Positions 19,061 to 28,618 of a DNA stretch of 64,000 bases are shown here, one piece after another. The stretch comes from JAEUIT01 sp044220875 (lineage in GTDB: Bacteria > Planctomycetota > Phycisphaerae > Phycisphaerales > SM1A02), in contig JBGAQH010000007.1 of NCBI GenBank assembly GCA_044220875.1, positions 132,096-196,095 on the forward strand, given 5' to 3'. The position numbers were made by a program, and so were the translations under genes. The notes beneath the pieces are model-generated. The model searched no databases. It had not been told where the DNA came from and saw only the letters and a program-made list of their open reading frames with translations. The first letter of the stretch is position 1. Every line of letters starts with the position of its first letter.

Positions 19061-19348
19061 ATGGCCAAGCTCACGCAGTCCAGCATCGACAAACGGCTCG
19101 CCTCGCTGAGCGAATGGACCCAGACCGGCGATGCGGTCCAGCGGACCTACGACTTCGCCGACTTCGTGCACGCCATGGACTTCGTCAAGCGCGTCGCCGA
19201 CCACGCCGAGGCGGTGCAGCACCACCCCGACATCCTCATCCGCTGGAACAAGGTGACCTGCACGCTCTCGACGCATGACGCGAAGGGCGTCACCGCGAAG
19301 GATTTCGACAGCGCGAAGGCCTACGACGACATGTACGGCGGCGGCTGA
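19061..19348 (+). CDS. 4a-hydroxytetrahydrobiopterin dehydratase (pterin-4a-carbinolamine dehydratase)
   Basis: A 95-residue protein, the normal size for the family. The active-site region is intact: FVHAMDFVKRVADHAEAVQH followed by HPDILIRWNKVTCTLSTHDA, with the conserved His-His-Pro, Asn and Thr/His. It recycles 4a-carbinolamine pterin after aromatic amino-acid hydroxylation, or acts as a pterin-related enzyme in molybdopterin or folate metabolism in bacteria without a hydroxylase. The ATG at 19061 is chosen because the open frame upstream is the antisense of gluQRS. It is divergent from gluQRS and convergent with mcsB. Confidence 0.92.
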   Translation: MAKLTQSSIDKRLASLSEWTQTGDAVQRTYDFADFVHAMDFVKRVADHAEAVQHHPDILIRWNKVTCTLSTHDAKGVTAKDFDSAKAYDDMYGGG

Positions 19349-19385
19349 CCGTCGCCGCTCCGCCCTCGCCCCGCACGCTCCCAAC

Positions 19386-20429
19386 CTAGCGCGAACCGAG
19401 CGTGCGCCGGACCATCGCCGCCCGCGTCTCCTTCAGCTCGGCGTCGCTCTCGCCGCTGGTCGTCGTCACCCGCAGGTGGGCGGGCTGGATCTGGAGGAAG
19501 AGGCGGTTCACCGTCTGCAGGTCGACGTCGGTGATGCGCCCGAGGCAGACGCCCAGTCGGACGCGGGAGAGGAACTTCATCGCCTCTTCCGAGGTGAGGA
19601 GGCGGGCGGTGCGGAGGATCCCCAGCGCCCGGTGCACGCGGTCATCGACGAGCGAGGGATTGGTCTGCAGGAGGACGCTCCGCGCCGAGCGCTCGTAGTC
19701 GACCAGTTGAGGCACGACCAGGCGGGCGAACATCTCGTGGATGTCGGCCTCGCTTCGCCCGAGCGTGATCTGGTTCGAGACCTGGTAGAAGTCGCCGATC
19801 GCCTCGGAGCCTTCGCCGTAGAAGCCGCGGACCGCGAGGTGAAGGTCCTTGGCGGCGTGACGGACCTTTTCGATCTCGTTGGTGAGCTTGAGGCCGGGAA
19901 GGTGGAGCATCACCGAGAAGCGGATGCCGCAGCCGACGTTGGTCGGGCAGGCGGTGAGGTAGCCCCAGCGCTGGGCGTAGGCGAAGTCGAGGGTGCGCTC
20001 GAGCGACTCGTCCAGCCGGGCCACGCTCGCGTAGCAGTCGGCCAGCCGCGAACCGGGCAGCAGCACCTGCATCCGCAGGTGGTCCTCCTCGTTCACCATG
20101 AGCGAGAGGGACTCGTCGCTGGAGATCGCGACCGATCGGGGCGACTCGCCGTCGGCGAACTGCTTCGAGATCAGGTGCCGCTCGACGAGAATCGTGCGGT
20201 CAAGGGCGGTGGCGTTCTGGAGATCGACCCACACGATGCCCGCGGTCCACTCCGGCGGAAACGAGGCGTGCTTCACGACGCGCACGATCTCGTGGCGCTG
20301 CGGAGGCGTGGCCCGGTTGACGAACGGGAATCCCGCGATGTTGCGGGCGAGCCGGACGCGGCTCGAGACCACCACGTCGGCGTCGGGGCCGGGGCTCATC
20401 TGCCAGACGCTGGTATCGGCGAGTCGCAT
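19386..20429 (-). CDS. mcsB: Protein-arginine kinase McsB
   Basis: A 347-residue member of the phosphagen-kinase-fold McsB family, which phosphorylates arginines on proteins and marks them for Clp degradation in Firmicutes. Visible signatures are VVVSSRVRLARNIAGFPF, the nucleotide-binding MVNEEDHLRMQ, and the catalytic-Cys segment LTACPTNVGCGIRFSVMLHL. The C-terminal region GRITDVDLQTVNRLFLQIQP matches the family end. It follows mcsA by 54 bases on the same strand. Neither ctsR nor clpC, its usual Gram-positive neighbours, is present in the window. Confidence 0.93.
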   Translation of the reverse strand: MRLADTSVWQMSPGPDADVVVSSRVRLARNIAGFPFVNRATPPQRHEIVRVVKHASFPPEWTAGIVWVDLQNATALDRTILVERHLISKQFADGESPRSVAISSDESLSLMVNEEDHLRMQVLLPGSRLADCYASVARLDESLERTLDFAYAQRWGYLTACPTNVGCGIRFSVMLHLPGLKLTNEIEKVRHAAKDLHLAVRGFYGEGSEAIGDFYQVSNQITLGRSEADIHEMFARLVVPQLVDYERSARSVLLQTNPSLVDDRVHRALGILRTARLLTSEEAMKFLSRVRLGVCLGRITDVDLQTVNRLFLQIQPAHLRVTTTSGESDAELKETRAAMVRRTLGSR

Positions 20430-20483
20430 GTCGGTGTGGTGCGGGCGGTGAGCGAAGCGTTAGGTGCCCCGTTGGGCGCCCCG

Positions 20484-21023
20484 TCAGGTACGGGGCTCGG
20501 CACCCTCGGCGCTGATGTGGAGCAGCCGGTCGCGCAGCTTTGCCGCCCGCTCATATTGCTCGGCGGCGACGGCCTCGTCGAGCTCCTTGGCGAGGCGGCT
20601 TCGGAGCTCAAGCCGCGCCGCCGCGTCCCGGCAGTTCCGCGGGGCGCGCCCCGCATGGAAATTCGCGCCCGCCTGGGCATGTTCGATCAGCCCGCTCAGC
20701 TCGGCCTCGAAGGTCGCGTAGCAGTCGGCGCAGCCGAGCAGTCCGCTCTGGCGAATCGCCGCGAATCCGAGTCCGCAGTTGGGACAGGCCTTCACCTGCT
20801 TGGGCGTCTTCGGCGCCTTCTGGCCCATGCCGCCGGGCGGCCCGCCGCCGACGGGACCGACCACCGCGAACTGCGTGAGCAGCTCGGAGACCGGCTGGTG
20901 CGCGGGGAGCTGGTATCCGTGCTCCGCCGCGTGGTCCTCGCAGAGGTGCACCTCGATCGTCGTGCCGTTCTTGATCACCAGCTCATGCACGACTGCCGCT
21001 TTTTCACAATGGTCACAGTGCAT
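20484..21023 (-). CDS. mcsA: McsA-like zinc-finger activator with UVR motif
   Basis: A 179-residue protein from the ATG at 21023, where the first zinc finger begins (MHCDHCEKAAVVHELVIKNG, with HLCEDHA closing the site). The second Cys4 site is ACPNCGLGF with LGCADCY. A Gly/Pro-rich linker separates the two. The C-terminal UvrB/UvrC motif is LAKELDEAVAAEQYERAAKL. This is the McsA layout, and McsA binds and stimulates the McsB arginine kinase encoded next. GTTAGG between the two genes recurs elsewhere in the window but looks fortuitous. Confidence 0.9.
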   Translation of the reverse strand: MHCDHCEKAAVVHELVIKNGTTIEVHLCEDHAAEHGYQLPAHQPVSELLTQFAVVGPVGGGPPGGMGQKAPKTPKQVKACPNCGLGFAAIRQSGLLGCADCYATFEAELSGLIEHAQAGANFHAGRAPRNCRDAAARLELRSRLAKELDEAVAAEQYERAAKLRDRLLHISAEGAEPRT

Positions 21024-21101
21024 GGTCACCCGCGTTAGCGTAGCGGCTCGCTTCGCCCCGCCTCCTGAAATCGTCAAGAACTCCCTCGTCGCTCGACTCG
21101 C

Positions 21102-21977
21102 TCATCCGCCGATCGGAATTCCCGACGCGGCGAGCGCCTCGCGGATGCGGACGAGCGATCGGAGGAGACCGGGAACCGAGTCGAGCGGCTGCATCGTGCT
21201 GGCATCGGAGAGCGCCTGGGAGGGCGTCGGGTGGCACTCGAGGAATACCGCATGCACCCCGGAGACGACGGCGGCCCGGGCGAGCTGCGGCCCGCGCTCC
21301 GGCCGGCCGCCGGTCGAGGTCTTGTCCCCGCCGGGCAGTTGGGTGGAATGGGTGGCGTCGAAGCAGACGGGACAGCCGAGTCCCATCATGTCGGCGACGC
21401 CAATAAAGTCGTTCACGAGCCGGTGGTAGCCAAAGAAGGTGCCGCGCTCGGTGAGCATCACCGTGCTCGCACCCCCCTCGCGGAGCTTCTGGACGACGTT
21501 CCGCATTTCCTCGGGGGCCATGAACTGGCCCTTCTTCGCATTCACCGGCCGTCCGGTGGCTGCTGCGGCCGCAAGAAGATCGGTCTGCCGGCAGAGAAAC
21601 GCCGGGATCTGAAGCATGTCGACGACCGCCGCCGCGGGGGTCGCCTGGTCCGGTTCGTGGATGTCCGTCGTGACCGGCACGCCGAGCCGATCGCGGAGCG
21701 CCGCCAGCCGATCGAGGCCGGCGCGGAGGCCGGGCCCCCGAGCGGACCGGATGCTCGAGCGGTTGGCCTTGTCGTAGCTGGCCTTGAAGACGTACTGGAT
21801 CCCGAGGGCGCTGCAGGCCTCGGCCAGGGTCTCGCCGATCCGGCGGTTGATCTCGTCGGACTCCAGAACGCAGGGGCCTCCGATGACCAGCAGCCGGTCC
21901 GCGGGAGCGGCGAACCAGCGAAGAAGGGCGGCTCCGGCGGGATCCGTGCGTGGAGGAAGGGGTGTGTCGGCGGGCAT
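21102..21977 (-). CDS. kdsA: 3-deoxy-8-phosphooctulonate (Kdo-8-P) synthase
   Basis: A 291-residue cytoplasmic enzyme condensing phosphoenolpyruvate with arabinose 5-phosphate, the first committed step to Kdo for lipopolysaccharide. Family motifs in order: LLVIGGPCVLESDE, YVFKASYDKANRSS, GPGLRAGLDRL, VPVTTDIHEPDQATP, DMLQIPAFLCRQTDLL, VNAKKGQFMAPEEM, MLTERGTFFGYHRLVND and CFDATHSTQLPGGDKTSTGG. The gene indicates a Gram-negative outer membrane with LPS-type glycolipid. It stands apart from other LPS genes. Its start lies 78 bases upstream of mcsA. Confidence 0.96.
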   Translation of the reverse strand: MPADTPLPPRTDPAGAALLRWFAAPADRLLVIGGPCVLESDEINRRIGETLAEACSALGIQYVFKASYDKANRSSIRSARGPGLRAGLDRLAALRDRLGVPVTTDIHEPDQATPAAAVVDMLQIPAFLCRQTDLLAAAAATGRPVNAKKGQFMAPEEMRNVVQKLREGGASTVMLTERGTFFGYHRLVNDFIGVADMMGLGCPVCFDATHSTQLPGGDKTSTGGRPERGPQLARAAVVSGVHAVFLECHPTPSQALSDASTMQPLDSVPGLLRSLVRIREALAASGIPIGG

Positions 21978-22338
21978 GGCTGTCGACGACCCACTCTACC
22001 CGACCGGGCGGATCGATCCGGCGGCGAGGAGGGCGGAGACTCTTGGGAAGGCACTTTCGGAGGCTCGTTCCCACCGTCCGGGACTTCGACGAAACCTGAT
22101 CGGGCGGTCTGCCGACGATGAACCGGATCTGAGTTCCGGTTCGCGCGGTCCCTCCCCGTTGGAGATCCGTGACGGTCCCGTACGCCGGTGACATCCCCTC
22201 CTGGCACGCCGCCGTGCCGGAAGGGCCGTTGCCGGGCAGGCACACGTGGTGCATCCGGCGCCGCAATCCTGCGGATCGGTTCGTGTCCGAGACACGGAAC
22301 GCATCCGCAAGGGTCAGGGACGCCAGGGAGACGCAGCA
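21978..22338. other. Divergent intergenic region between kdsA and the DUF1444 gene
   Basis: This 361-base gap must carry promoters for both directions. TAGAGT on the minus strand lies 15 bases before the kdsA ATG. AGGGAG at 22325-22330 is the ribosome binding site for the plus-strand gene. No small gene, RNA or repeat is evident. Confidence 0.4.
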
Positions 22339-23139
22339 ATGTCGGCGATGCCGCAAGAACCCGAAGCATTTGGCGAGCAGGTCGTGTTCATCCTGAAGCG
22401 CCACTTTCCCGAGCGGATCGTGCATCTTGCAGGTCCGATGGACGTGGTGATCGACGGCCGCCATCTGGGGCTCGACAACCTCTATCGCATGGTGCTGCGC
22501 GATCCCGACAACGGCGTCGAGATCGTCGAGAACTACCTCGAGAAGCTCATCGAGGGGGACACCGTCTCCGGCGCCCCGCTGCCTTTCGCCATCGCCCGGC
22601 CGCGGATCATGCCGCGCATCCAGCCGGACACGATCTTCAAGCATCTTGACCGCGAACAGGTCGCCCACGTCCCGTTCGTGAACAACACCGTCGTCGTCTT
22701 CGTCATCGACCTGCCGCAGATGACCGTGAGCATCACCACCGAGCAGATGATGAAGTGGGGCGTCCAGGCCGACGACCTCGAGCTCATCGCCCGCGAGAAT
22801 CTTGGCCGCTACGCGCCGGACCTCTCGATCCAGATCATCGACAGCAAAGAGGGCGGTCGGGCCGCGATCGTCAGCCGCCAGGACGGCTACGACGCCGCGC
22901 GGCTCCTGCTCAACCGCCTCTACGAAAAGCTCGCTCCGGAGCTGAAGGGCGACTTCTACGTCGCCACGCCGGCTCGCGACACCTTCCTCGCGATGACCTG
23001 CGATCCGCCGGAGTTCGTCGGCCGGCTGAAGAACAGGATCGACGCCGATTATCGCCGCCTGCCCTATCCGATCACCAACGAGCTCTTCGTCGTGACGCGG
23101 GATGGCGTTGCGGGCACGGCGATCTCCGAGGCCGCCTGA
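22339..23139 (+). CDS. DUF1444-family protein
   Basis: A 266-residue cytoplasmic protein from the ATG at 22339, eight bases after AGGGAG. The body resembles DUF1444 proteins such as Bacillus YtpQ: LDNLYRMVLRDPDN, IMPRIQPDTIFKHLDRE, VVVFVIDLPQMTVSITTEQM, LARENLGRYAPD-like ELIARENLGRYAPD, RQDGYDAARLLLNRLYEKLA, and VATPARDTFLAMTCDPPEFV. The function of the family is not known. It has no obvious operon partner; a small membrane protein and pabA/trpG follow on the same strand. Confidence 0.75.
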   Translation: MSAMPQEPEAFGEQVVFILKRHFPERIVHLAGPMDVVIDGRHLGLDNLYRMVLRDPDNGVEIVENYLEKLIEGDTVSGAPLPFAIARPRIMPRIQPDTIFKHLDREQVAHVPFVNNTVVVFVIDLPQMTVSITTEQMMKWGVQADDLELIARENLGRYAPDLSIQIIDSKEGGRAAIVSRQDGYDAARLLLNRLYEKLAPELKGDFYVATPARDTFLAMTCDPPEFVGRLKNRIDADYRRLPYPITNELFVVTRDGVAGTAISEAA

Positions 23140-23243
23140 TCGCGGCCCGTCGCGTGGCGCGAACTGGTTCGACTGCGCGGTTTTTCCCAAAAACGCGCGC
23201 TGCGATCACCGAAAGAGAGGTCCCCGCCGGTCAACCTCCCGGC

Positions 23244-23537
23244 ATGGACTTCCTCGATCTGGATCCCAACGAACCACCGATGCGGCGAACGATCCGAAAT
23301 GATGCCCTTGCCTTTGTCGCCGGCGCCCTGAGCGCCGCGGGACTGGCCGTTGCGATCCTCTCGAGCCAGCCCCAGAGTGCTGCCGCCGCCGACATCGCCG
23401 TTGAGCCGGCGGCGAACCGGTCGAGCGAAGGTCCGGCGATGGCGTCGGCAGTCTCCCTCGACGATGAGCTGTCGCGGCTGCGGTTCGGCGCCAGCGCCCT
23501 CCTCGCGTGGCTCAGGGATGCCGCTGCGGGACGCTAG
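23244..23537 (+). CDS. Small putative membrane-anchored protein, unknown
   Basis: A 97-residue product. A short acidic head (MDFLDLDPNEPP) precedes one hydrophobic segment, about residues 21-40 (ALAFVAGALSAAGLAVAILS). A polar tail ends in a second weak amphipathic helix (RFGASALLAWLRDAAAG). GGTCAACCTCCCGGC before the ATG contains no good Shine-Dalgarno. Codon use is GC3-rich like its neighbours, which supports coding. No family is recognised. The pabA/trpG start follows 37 bases after the stop. Confidence 0.5.
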   Translation: MDFLDLDPNEPPMRRTIRNDALAFVAGALSAAGLAVAILSSQPQSAAAADIAVEPAANRSSEGPAMASAVSLDDELSRLRFGASALLAWLRDAAAGR

Positions 23538-23574
23538 CGAGCCGGTACGATCCGGCTTTGGTCCGCGATCGCCG

Positions 23575-24177
23575 ATGCTCCTCCTGATCGACAACTACGA
23601 CTCCTTCACCTTCAACCTCGTCCAGCGGCTCGGCGAGATCGACCGGGGCGTGGAGGTGCAGGTCGTTCGCAACGACGAGATCGATCCCGACGCCGCCGAG
23701 CGGCTTGGGCCGCAGGGGCTGGTCATCTCGCCGGGACCCTGCACGCCGAAGGAGTCCGGCGCCTGTCCGGCGCTCCTCGCCCACTTTCGCGGGCGAATTC
23801 CGATCCTCGGCGTCTGTCTCGGCCACCAGACCATCGGCGACATCCACGGGATGGTCGTTCGCCGGAACGACGTGCCCGTCCACGGCAAGACCTCGCCGAT
23901 CCACCACGACGGCAAGGGCCTCTTTCGCGGGCTGTCCAATCCCTTCGTCGCCACGCGCTATCACTCCCTGGTCGTCGAGCCGTCGACGGTGCCGAAGGAG
24001 TTCGCCGTCTCGGCGTGGACCGAGCGCGGCGAGATCATGGGGCTGCGATGGAACGGCAGCGGTAGCGAGCGGGCCCCGATGGAGGGCGTGCAATTCCACC
24101 CCGAGAGCTTCCTGACCGTCGAGGGGCCGAAGCTCCTGGCGAACTTCCTGGCAATGGTGACGGCAGCCCCGCGCTGA
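23575..24177 (+). CDS. pabA: Glutamine amidotransferase subunit of anthranilate/aminodeoxychorismate synthase
   Basis: A 200-residue class I glutamine amidotransferase. Motifs: MLLLIDNYDSFTFNLVQ at the start, GLVISPGPCTPKESG, the nucleophile Cys in ILGVCLGHQTIG, ATRYHSLVVE, and the catalytic EGVQFHPESFLT near the end. It supplies ammonia for anthranilate (tryptophan) or aminodeoxychorismate (folate) synthesis, and sequence alone cannot separate PabA from TrpG. The synthase large subunit is not adjacent, which is common for amphibolic PabA/TrpG. The ATG at 23575 opens the conserved N-terminus. Confidence 0.93.
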   Translation: MLLLIDNYDSFTFNLVQRLGEIDRGVEVQVVRNDEIDPDAAERLGPQGLVISPGPCTPKESGACPALLAHFRGRIPILGVCLGHQTIGDIHGMVVRRNDVPVHGKTSPIHHDGKGLFRGLSNPFVATRYHSLVVEPSTVPKEFAVSAWTERGEIMGLRWNGSGSERAPMEGVQFHPESFLTVEGPKLLANFLAMVTAAPR

Positions 24178-24211
24178 GCGACAACGACTTGGTGTTTACG
24201 GGCAGGGGTGC

Positions 24212-25201
24212 TTACGGGCAGGAGCCCCACGCGCCAAGCAGAATCGCCAAGTCCGCGCCGTTCACCTGGCCGCTTCCATTGAGGTCCGCGGGTCCGCTCG
24301 ATCCCCACGCGCCGAGGAGTATCGCAAGATCGGTGCCGTTGACCGCGTGGTCATTGTTGATGTCGCCGGTGCAGGGGACTTGGCAGGTGCAGGCCGCCTG
24401 GGCTTCCGCAGCGCAGGTCGCGTCCCATGCGGTGTCGCAGCAGAAGGGGTCGGCGCCGCAGACCGTCATGCAGCAGGTCGAGTCGTTGCAGCCCGGCGAG
24501 AAATCGGCAGACTCGTGGCAGCAATCGTTGGTCGAGTTCGGACAGCCGCCCGGTCCCGGGTTCAGCTGGACGCGCACGTTGTCGAGAGCCAGCGCCTGGA
24601 GACTCGGGTCGCCGCTGCCGCTTGAGGTGCAGCGAAGCCAGATCTCGTCGACGCCGGTCGGATCCCACAGGCCGACCACCGTGCCGAGGTCGAGCCACCA
24701 CTGGTCGCCGACCGAGCCCGCCGAGACGAGGCTTCCCGCCTTCCACGTCTTCCACTCCAGCACGCCGTTGGGGATGCCCCACGGGTCATTCGGGTTGCCG
24801 GTCGTCCAACCGTTGCCGTAGATGAACTCGAGGGCGTAGATCTTCTTGTTGTCGGTGGTGTGGATCGTGACCCAGCCATTGCTCCCGAACTCTGGGTACT
24901 GGAACGCGCCATCGCTGCCCGGGGCGCCGTTGAAGGGATCAAAGACCGGGAAACCGTCGCCGACCCAGTTGTCGCCGTCGACGCCGATGAAGATCTGGTT
25001 CTCGACGTAGTCGCTGATGCCGTAGCCGTTGTGGGCCTGGTTCAGGATGTTGAAGGTCGCGATGCGGTTCGCGGTGGTGACCGCCGATCCGCTGCCGATG
25101 GTCTGGATCGTGCTGGCCTCCGCATGGCTGGCACATGCGGCAGCCGAGAGAAGGGCGACGGCGGCGCATCGAACGATGGCGATGGAGTGGAGGGTGGTCA
25201 T
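24212..25201 (-). CDS. Secreted GC-type dockerin protein with Cys-rich module
   Basis: A 329-residue exported protein from the ATG at 25201, the start of a signal peptide (TTLHSIAIVRCAAVALLSAA). Residues 25-210 have a lectin- or PEP-CTERM-like beta-rich character (FIYGNGWTTGNPNDPWGIPN, WWLDLGTVVGLWDPTGVDEI). A Cys-rich stretch (residues 213-275: CCHESADFSPGC, CCMTVCGADPFCC, TCAAEAQAACTC) is typical of planctomycete exoproteins. Two dockerin-like repeats close the protein: DINNDHAVNGTDLAILLGAW and DLNGSGQVNGADLAILLGAW. The ligand is unknown. It converges with pabA/trpG. Confidence 0.75.
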   Translation of the reverse strand: MTTLHSIAIVRCAAVALLSAAACASHAEASTIQTIGSGSAVTTANRIATFNILNQAHNGYGISDYVENQIFIGVDGDNWVGDGFPVFDPFNGAPGSDGAFQYPEFGSNGWVTIHTTDNKKIYALEFIYGNGWTTGNPNDPWGIPNGVLEWKTWKAGSLVSAGSVGDQWWLDLGTVVGLWDPTGVDEIWLRCTSSGSGDPSLQALALDNVRVQLNPGPGGCPNSTNDCCHESADFSPGCNDSTCCMTVCGADPFCCDTAWDATCAAEAQAACTCQVPCTGDINNDHAVNGTDLAILLGAWGSSGPADLNGSGQVNGADLAILLGAWGSCP

Positions 25202-25326
25202 GGCCACATGACAAGTGCCATTCCCGCACGACGGCATGCAGGGAAGGCACGAGTCGGCGAATAAAGAACTCTCTGGGGCGATGACTCGCCGCCCGGGGTC
25301 CGCGGGCAGGGACGAAAGCCGCTCGC

Positions 25327-25332
25327 TACCAT
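25327..25332 (+). promoter_or_regulatory. Candidate -10 element
   Basis: TACCAT ends eight bases before the ATG at 25341. No ribosome binding site is visible, so a leaderless start is possible. Confidence 0.35.
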
Positions 25333-25340
25333 GCCCGCCC

Positions 25341-25769
25341 ATGGCCACCGACTCCGCAACCCGTACCGAACCCGATGTCTGCAGGCTCGTCCTGGAGCAG
25401 AAGTCCGACGATCAGGTGGTGGTGAGCGTGCCGGGCACGTCCTACCGGCTCCAGTTCCGCCCGACCGTGCCCGCTTCGGCCATCGCGACCGCCGAGGGCA
25501 AGCGCATTCGCGGGATCGTTCGGGGCAAGGCGCAGCGGATGCATGCCGCGCACGCCGGCGGCCGGTTCATCGAGCCGGTGTCCGGGCAGCCGCGCATCGT
25601 GCAGGGAACGGTGATCGCGATCGACGCGGGCAACAACCGCCTGCTGATCGAGATGGTCATCCCGGCCTGGCTGGATGTCGAGCCCGGTCAGAAGGCCAGC
25701 GAATTCGCGGTCGGGCAGATGGTCAACATGTACGTCGAGAGCGGCATGACCTTCACGCCGGTCGCCTGA
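25341..25769 (+). CDS. Conserved-looking cytoplasmic protein of unknown function
   Basis: A 142-residue protein from the ATG at 25341. Predicted strands alternate with Gly/Pro turns: CRLVLEQKSDDQVVVSVPG, YRLQFRPTVP, GKRIRGIVRGKAQRMHAAHA, IVQGTVIAIDAGNNRLLIEM and FAVGQMVNMYVESGMTFTPV. This pattern suggests a small beta-barrel (OB- or Hfq-like), but that is only an inference. There is no signal peptide or membrane segment. It converges with the dual thioredoxin gene, with 22 bases between stops. Confidence 0.65.
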   Translation: MATDSATRTEPDVCRLVLEQKSDDQVVVSVPGTSYRLQFRPTVPASAIATAEGKRIRGIVRGKAQRMHAAHAGGRFIEPVSGQPRIVQGTVIAIDAGNNRLLIEMVIPAWLDVEPGQKASEFAVGQMVNMYVESGMTFTPVA

Positions 25770-25791
25770 CGACCCCGCGAACGGCGCCCGA

Positions 25792-27114
<1,323 letters not shown>

Positions 27115-27191
27115 GAGAACTCCGAGTGGCTGCGGCGACCGCGAAGTCCCCGGCCGGGAGCGGTCAGCGTTGACCGACTCCCCGCCCGCGA

Positions 27192-28388
27192 TCACTTCAC
27201 GCCATAGATCTTGCGATCCTCGCCGCTTCGATTGTAAACAGCCATGCGGCCGTTCCCCTTCTCATCGGCTGAAATCCGCACCAGCTCCTTGCCATTGCCG
27301 TCGCGAAGTGCGATCGCTCCGGCCTTGGCCTCGGCGTCGACGCCGAGAACTGCGGCCGCCTTGCCGGCCTGATCGGTCATTTCGCAGCGCCCGCCGCCGC
27401 CGTTTCCTTCCAAGCTCAGGACGCGCCGGGTCGCTTCGATGATGCCCAGGGCATATCCCGTCGAACTGCCCTGCATGACGACGCCACGCTGCCCATCGGG
27501 GCTGTTCACCATGAAGCGGCCGGTGCTGGCCTCGCCGACCGTGGCCGTGACGACCGTTTCGCCTCCGGCATTGCGGACCTCCAGCGAGCCGCCGCCGCGC
27601 GGGGATGCCCCGGCGGTGACGAGCGGCTTCCCCTCGGCGGAATTGACCGTGAAGGAGCCGCCGCCGACGTCGGCACCGGCCGAGAAGGCGGAGCCGCCGC
27701 GGCTGTCACTCAGTTCGATCGCGCCGCCGCGCTCGGAGGACTTGAGTGAGGCGACCGGACGGGCGTTGCGGTCGGCGACGAGGGCCAGTCCGGCCCCGTC
27801 GACGGCGGAGAGTTCGGCGAGCGGGCGGCCGATCGCGTCGCAGGCTGCGATGCCGCCGCCGCGATCGTCGGCCTTGGCGATCACGCCGGGCTTGCCGAGA
27901 TTGCCTTGGAGAAGAAGCTCGCCGCCCGTGCGCGACGCGGCGACGCGGCCCATGGTGCGGCCGGCGTCGTCATAGACCTCGAAGCGACCTCCGCCCTCGC
28001 CCGCGAACGCGCCGAGCGCGGTTTTGCCCTCGGCGTTCCAGACCGAGAGGTCGCCCCCGCGCGGCGTTGCGGCGATGCGGGCGACGTTGCTTCCCGCCGT
28101 TGACCAGAGATCAAGCCGCCCGCCGTCGGCCTCGACCGCGAAGAGTCCGACGACGCGGTTCTGGTCGTCGACGATCTCCAGCCGCTTGGTGCGAACGACG
28201 CTGAAGGCCTCGGGCATGCCCGCGGCCATGAGCGTCGCGACGCCGGCGACGCAGGCGAGCAGGGCACCGACGGTCCAGCGTCGCGAGCGACGGGCGGCGC
28301 GGCGAGCCTCGGCGAGTTCCCGCTCGAGCCGTTCGATGCGAGCTTCAACCGAAGGGGACGAGGGGGATGTGGTGGTGCAGGTCTGCAT
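27192..28388 (-). CDS. Membrane-anchored beta-repeat protein, unknown function
   Basis: A 398-residue protein. The ATG at 28388 is the best of several weak starts. An N-terminal coiled coil (VEARIERLERELAEARRAAR) precedes one transmembrane helix (WTVGALLACVAGVATLMAAG). The rest is a run of about a dozen short repeats of 22-28 residues with the shape G-G-x-hydrophobic-x-V-x-[ND]-x-x-G-x-x-V/A, for example RGGDLSVWNAEGKTALGAFA and RGGAIELSDSRGGSAFSAGA. Each could be a beta-hairpin or one turn of a solenoid outside the membrane. It sits directly upstream of the dual thioredoxin gene and may be its partner. No family is recognised. Confidence 0.7.
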   Translation of the reverse strand: MQTCTTTSPSSPSVEARIERLERELAEARRAARRSRRWTVGALLACVAGVATLMAAGMPEAFSVVRTKRLEIVDDQNRVVGLFAVEADGGRLDLWSTAGSNVARIAATPRGGDLSVWNAEGKTALGAFAGEGGGRFEVYDDAGRTMGRVAASRTGGELLLQGNLGKPGVIAKADDRGGGIAACDAIGRPLAELSAVDGAGLALVADRNARPVASLKSSERGGAIELSDSRGGSAFSAGADVGGGSFTVNSAEGKPLVTAGASPRGGGSLEVRNAGGETVVTATVGEASTGRFMVNSPDGQRGVVMQGSSTGYALGIIEATRRVLSLEGNGGGGRCEMTDQAGKAAAVLGVDAEAKAGAIALRDGNGKELVRISADEKGNGRMAVYNRSGEDRKIYGVK

Positions 28389-28618
28389 GGGAGTGGGGCA
28401 ATCGGAACTGTCGGCGGCGCCGACTCGCGGGGTATGTGCAGGTGGGCGTTTCGCGCGGAGCCTTCGCATGCGGGGACACGCCGAGTCGGGCCGTGCGGAC
28501 GCGGCGAAACCGTAGCATACGGTCGCTCGCTTCATCGATGCGCCGCTGACGGTGGTGGAGCCACCGCGGCCCATACGAGTGCCCGTCGATTGCGAAACGA
28601 CTCGACAAGGAGATGCCA

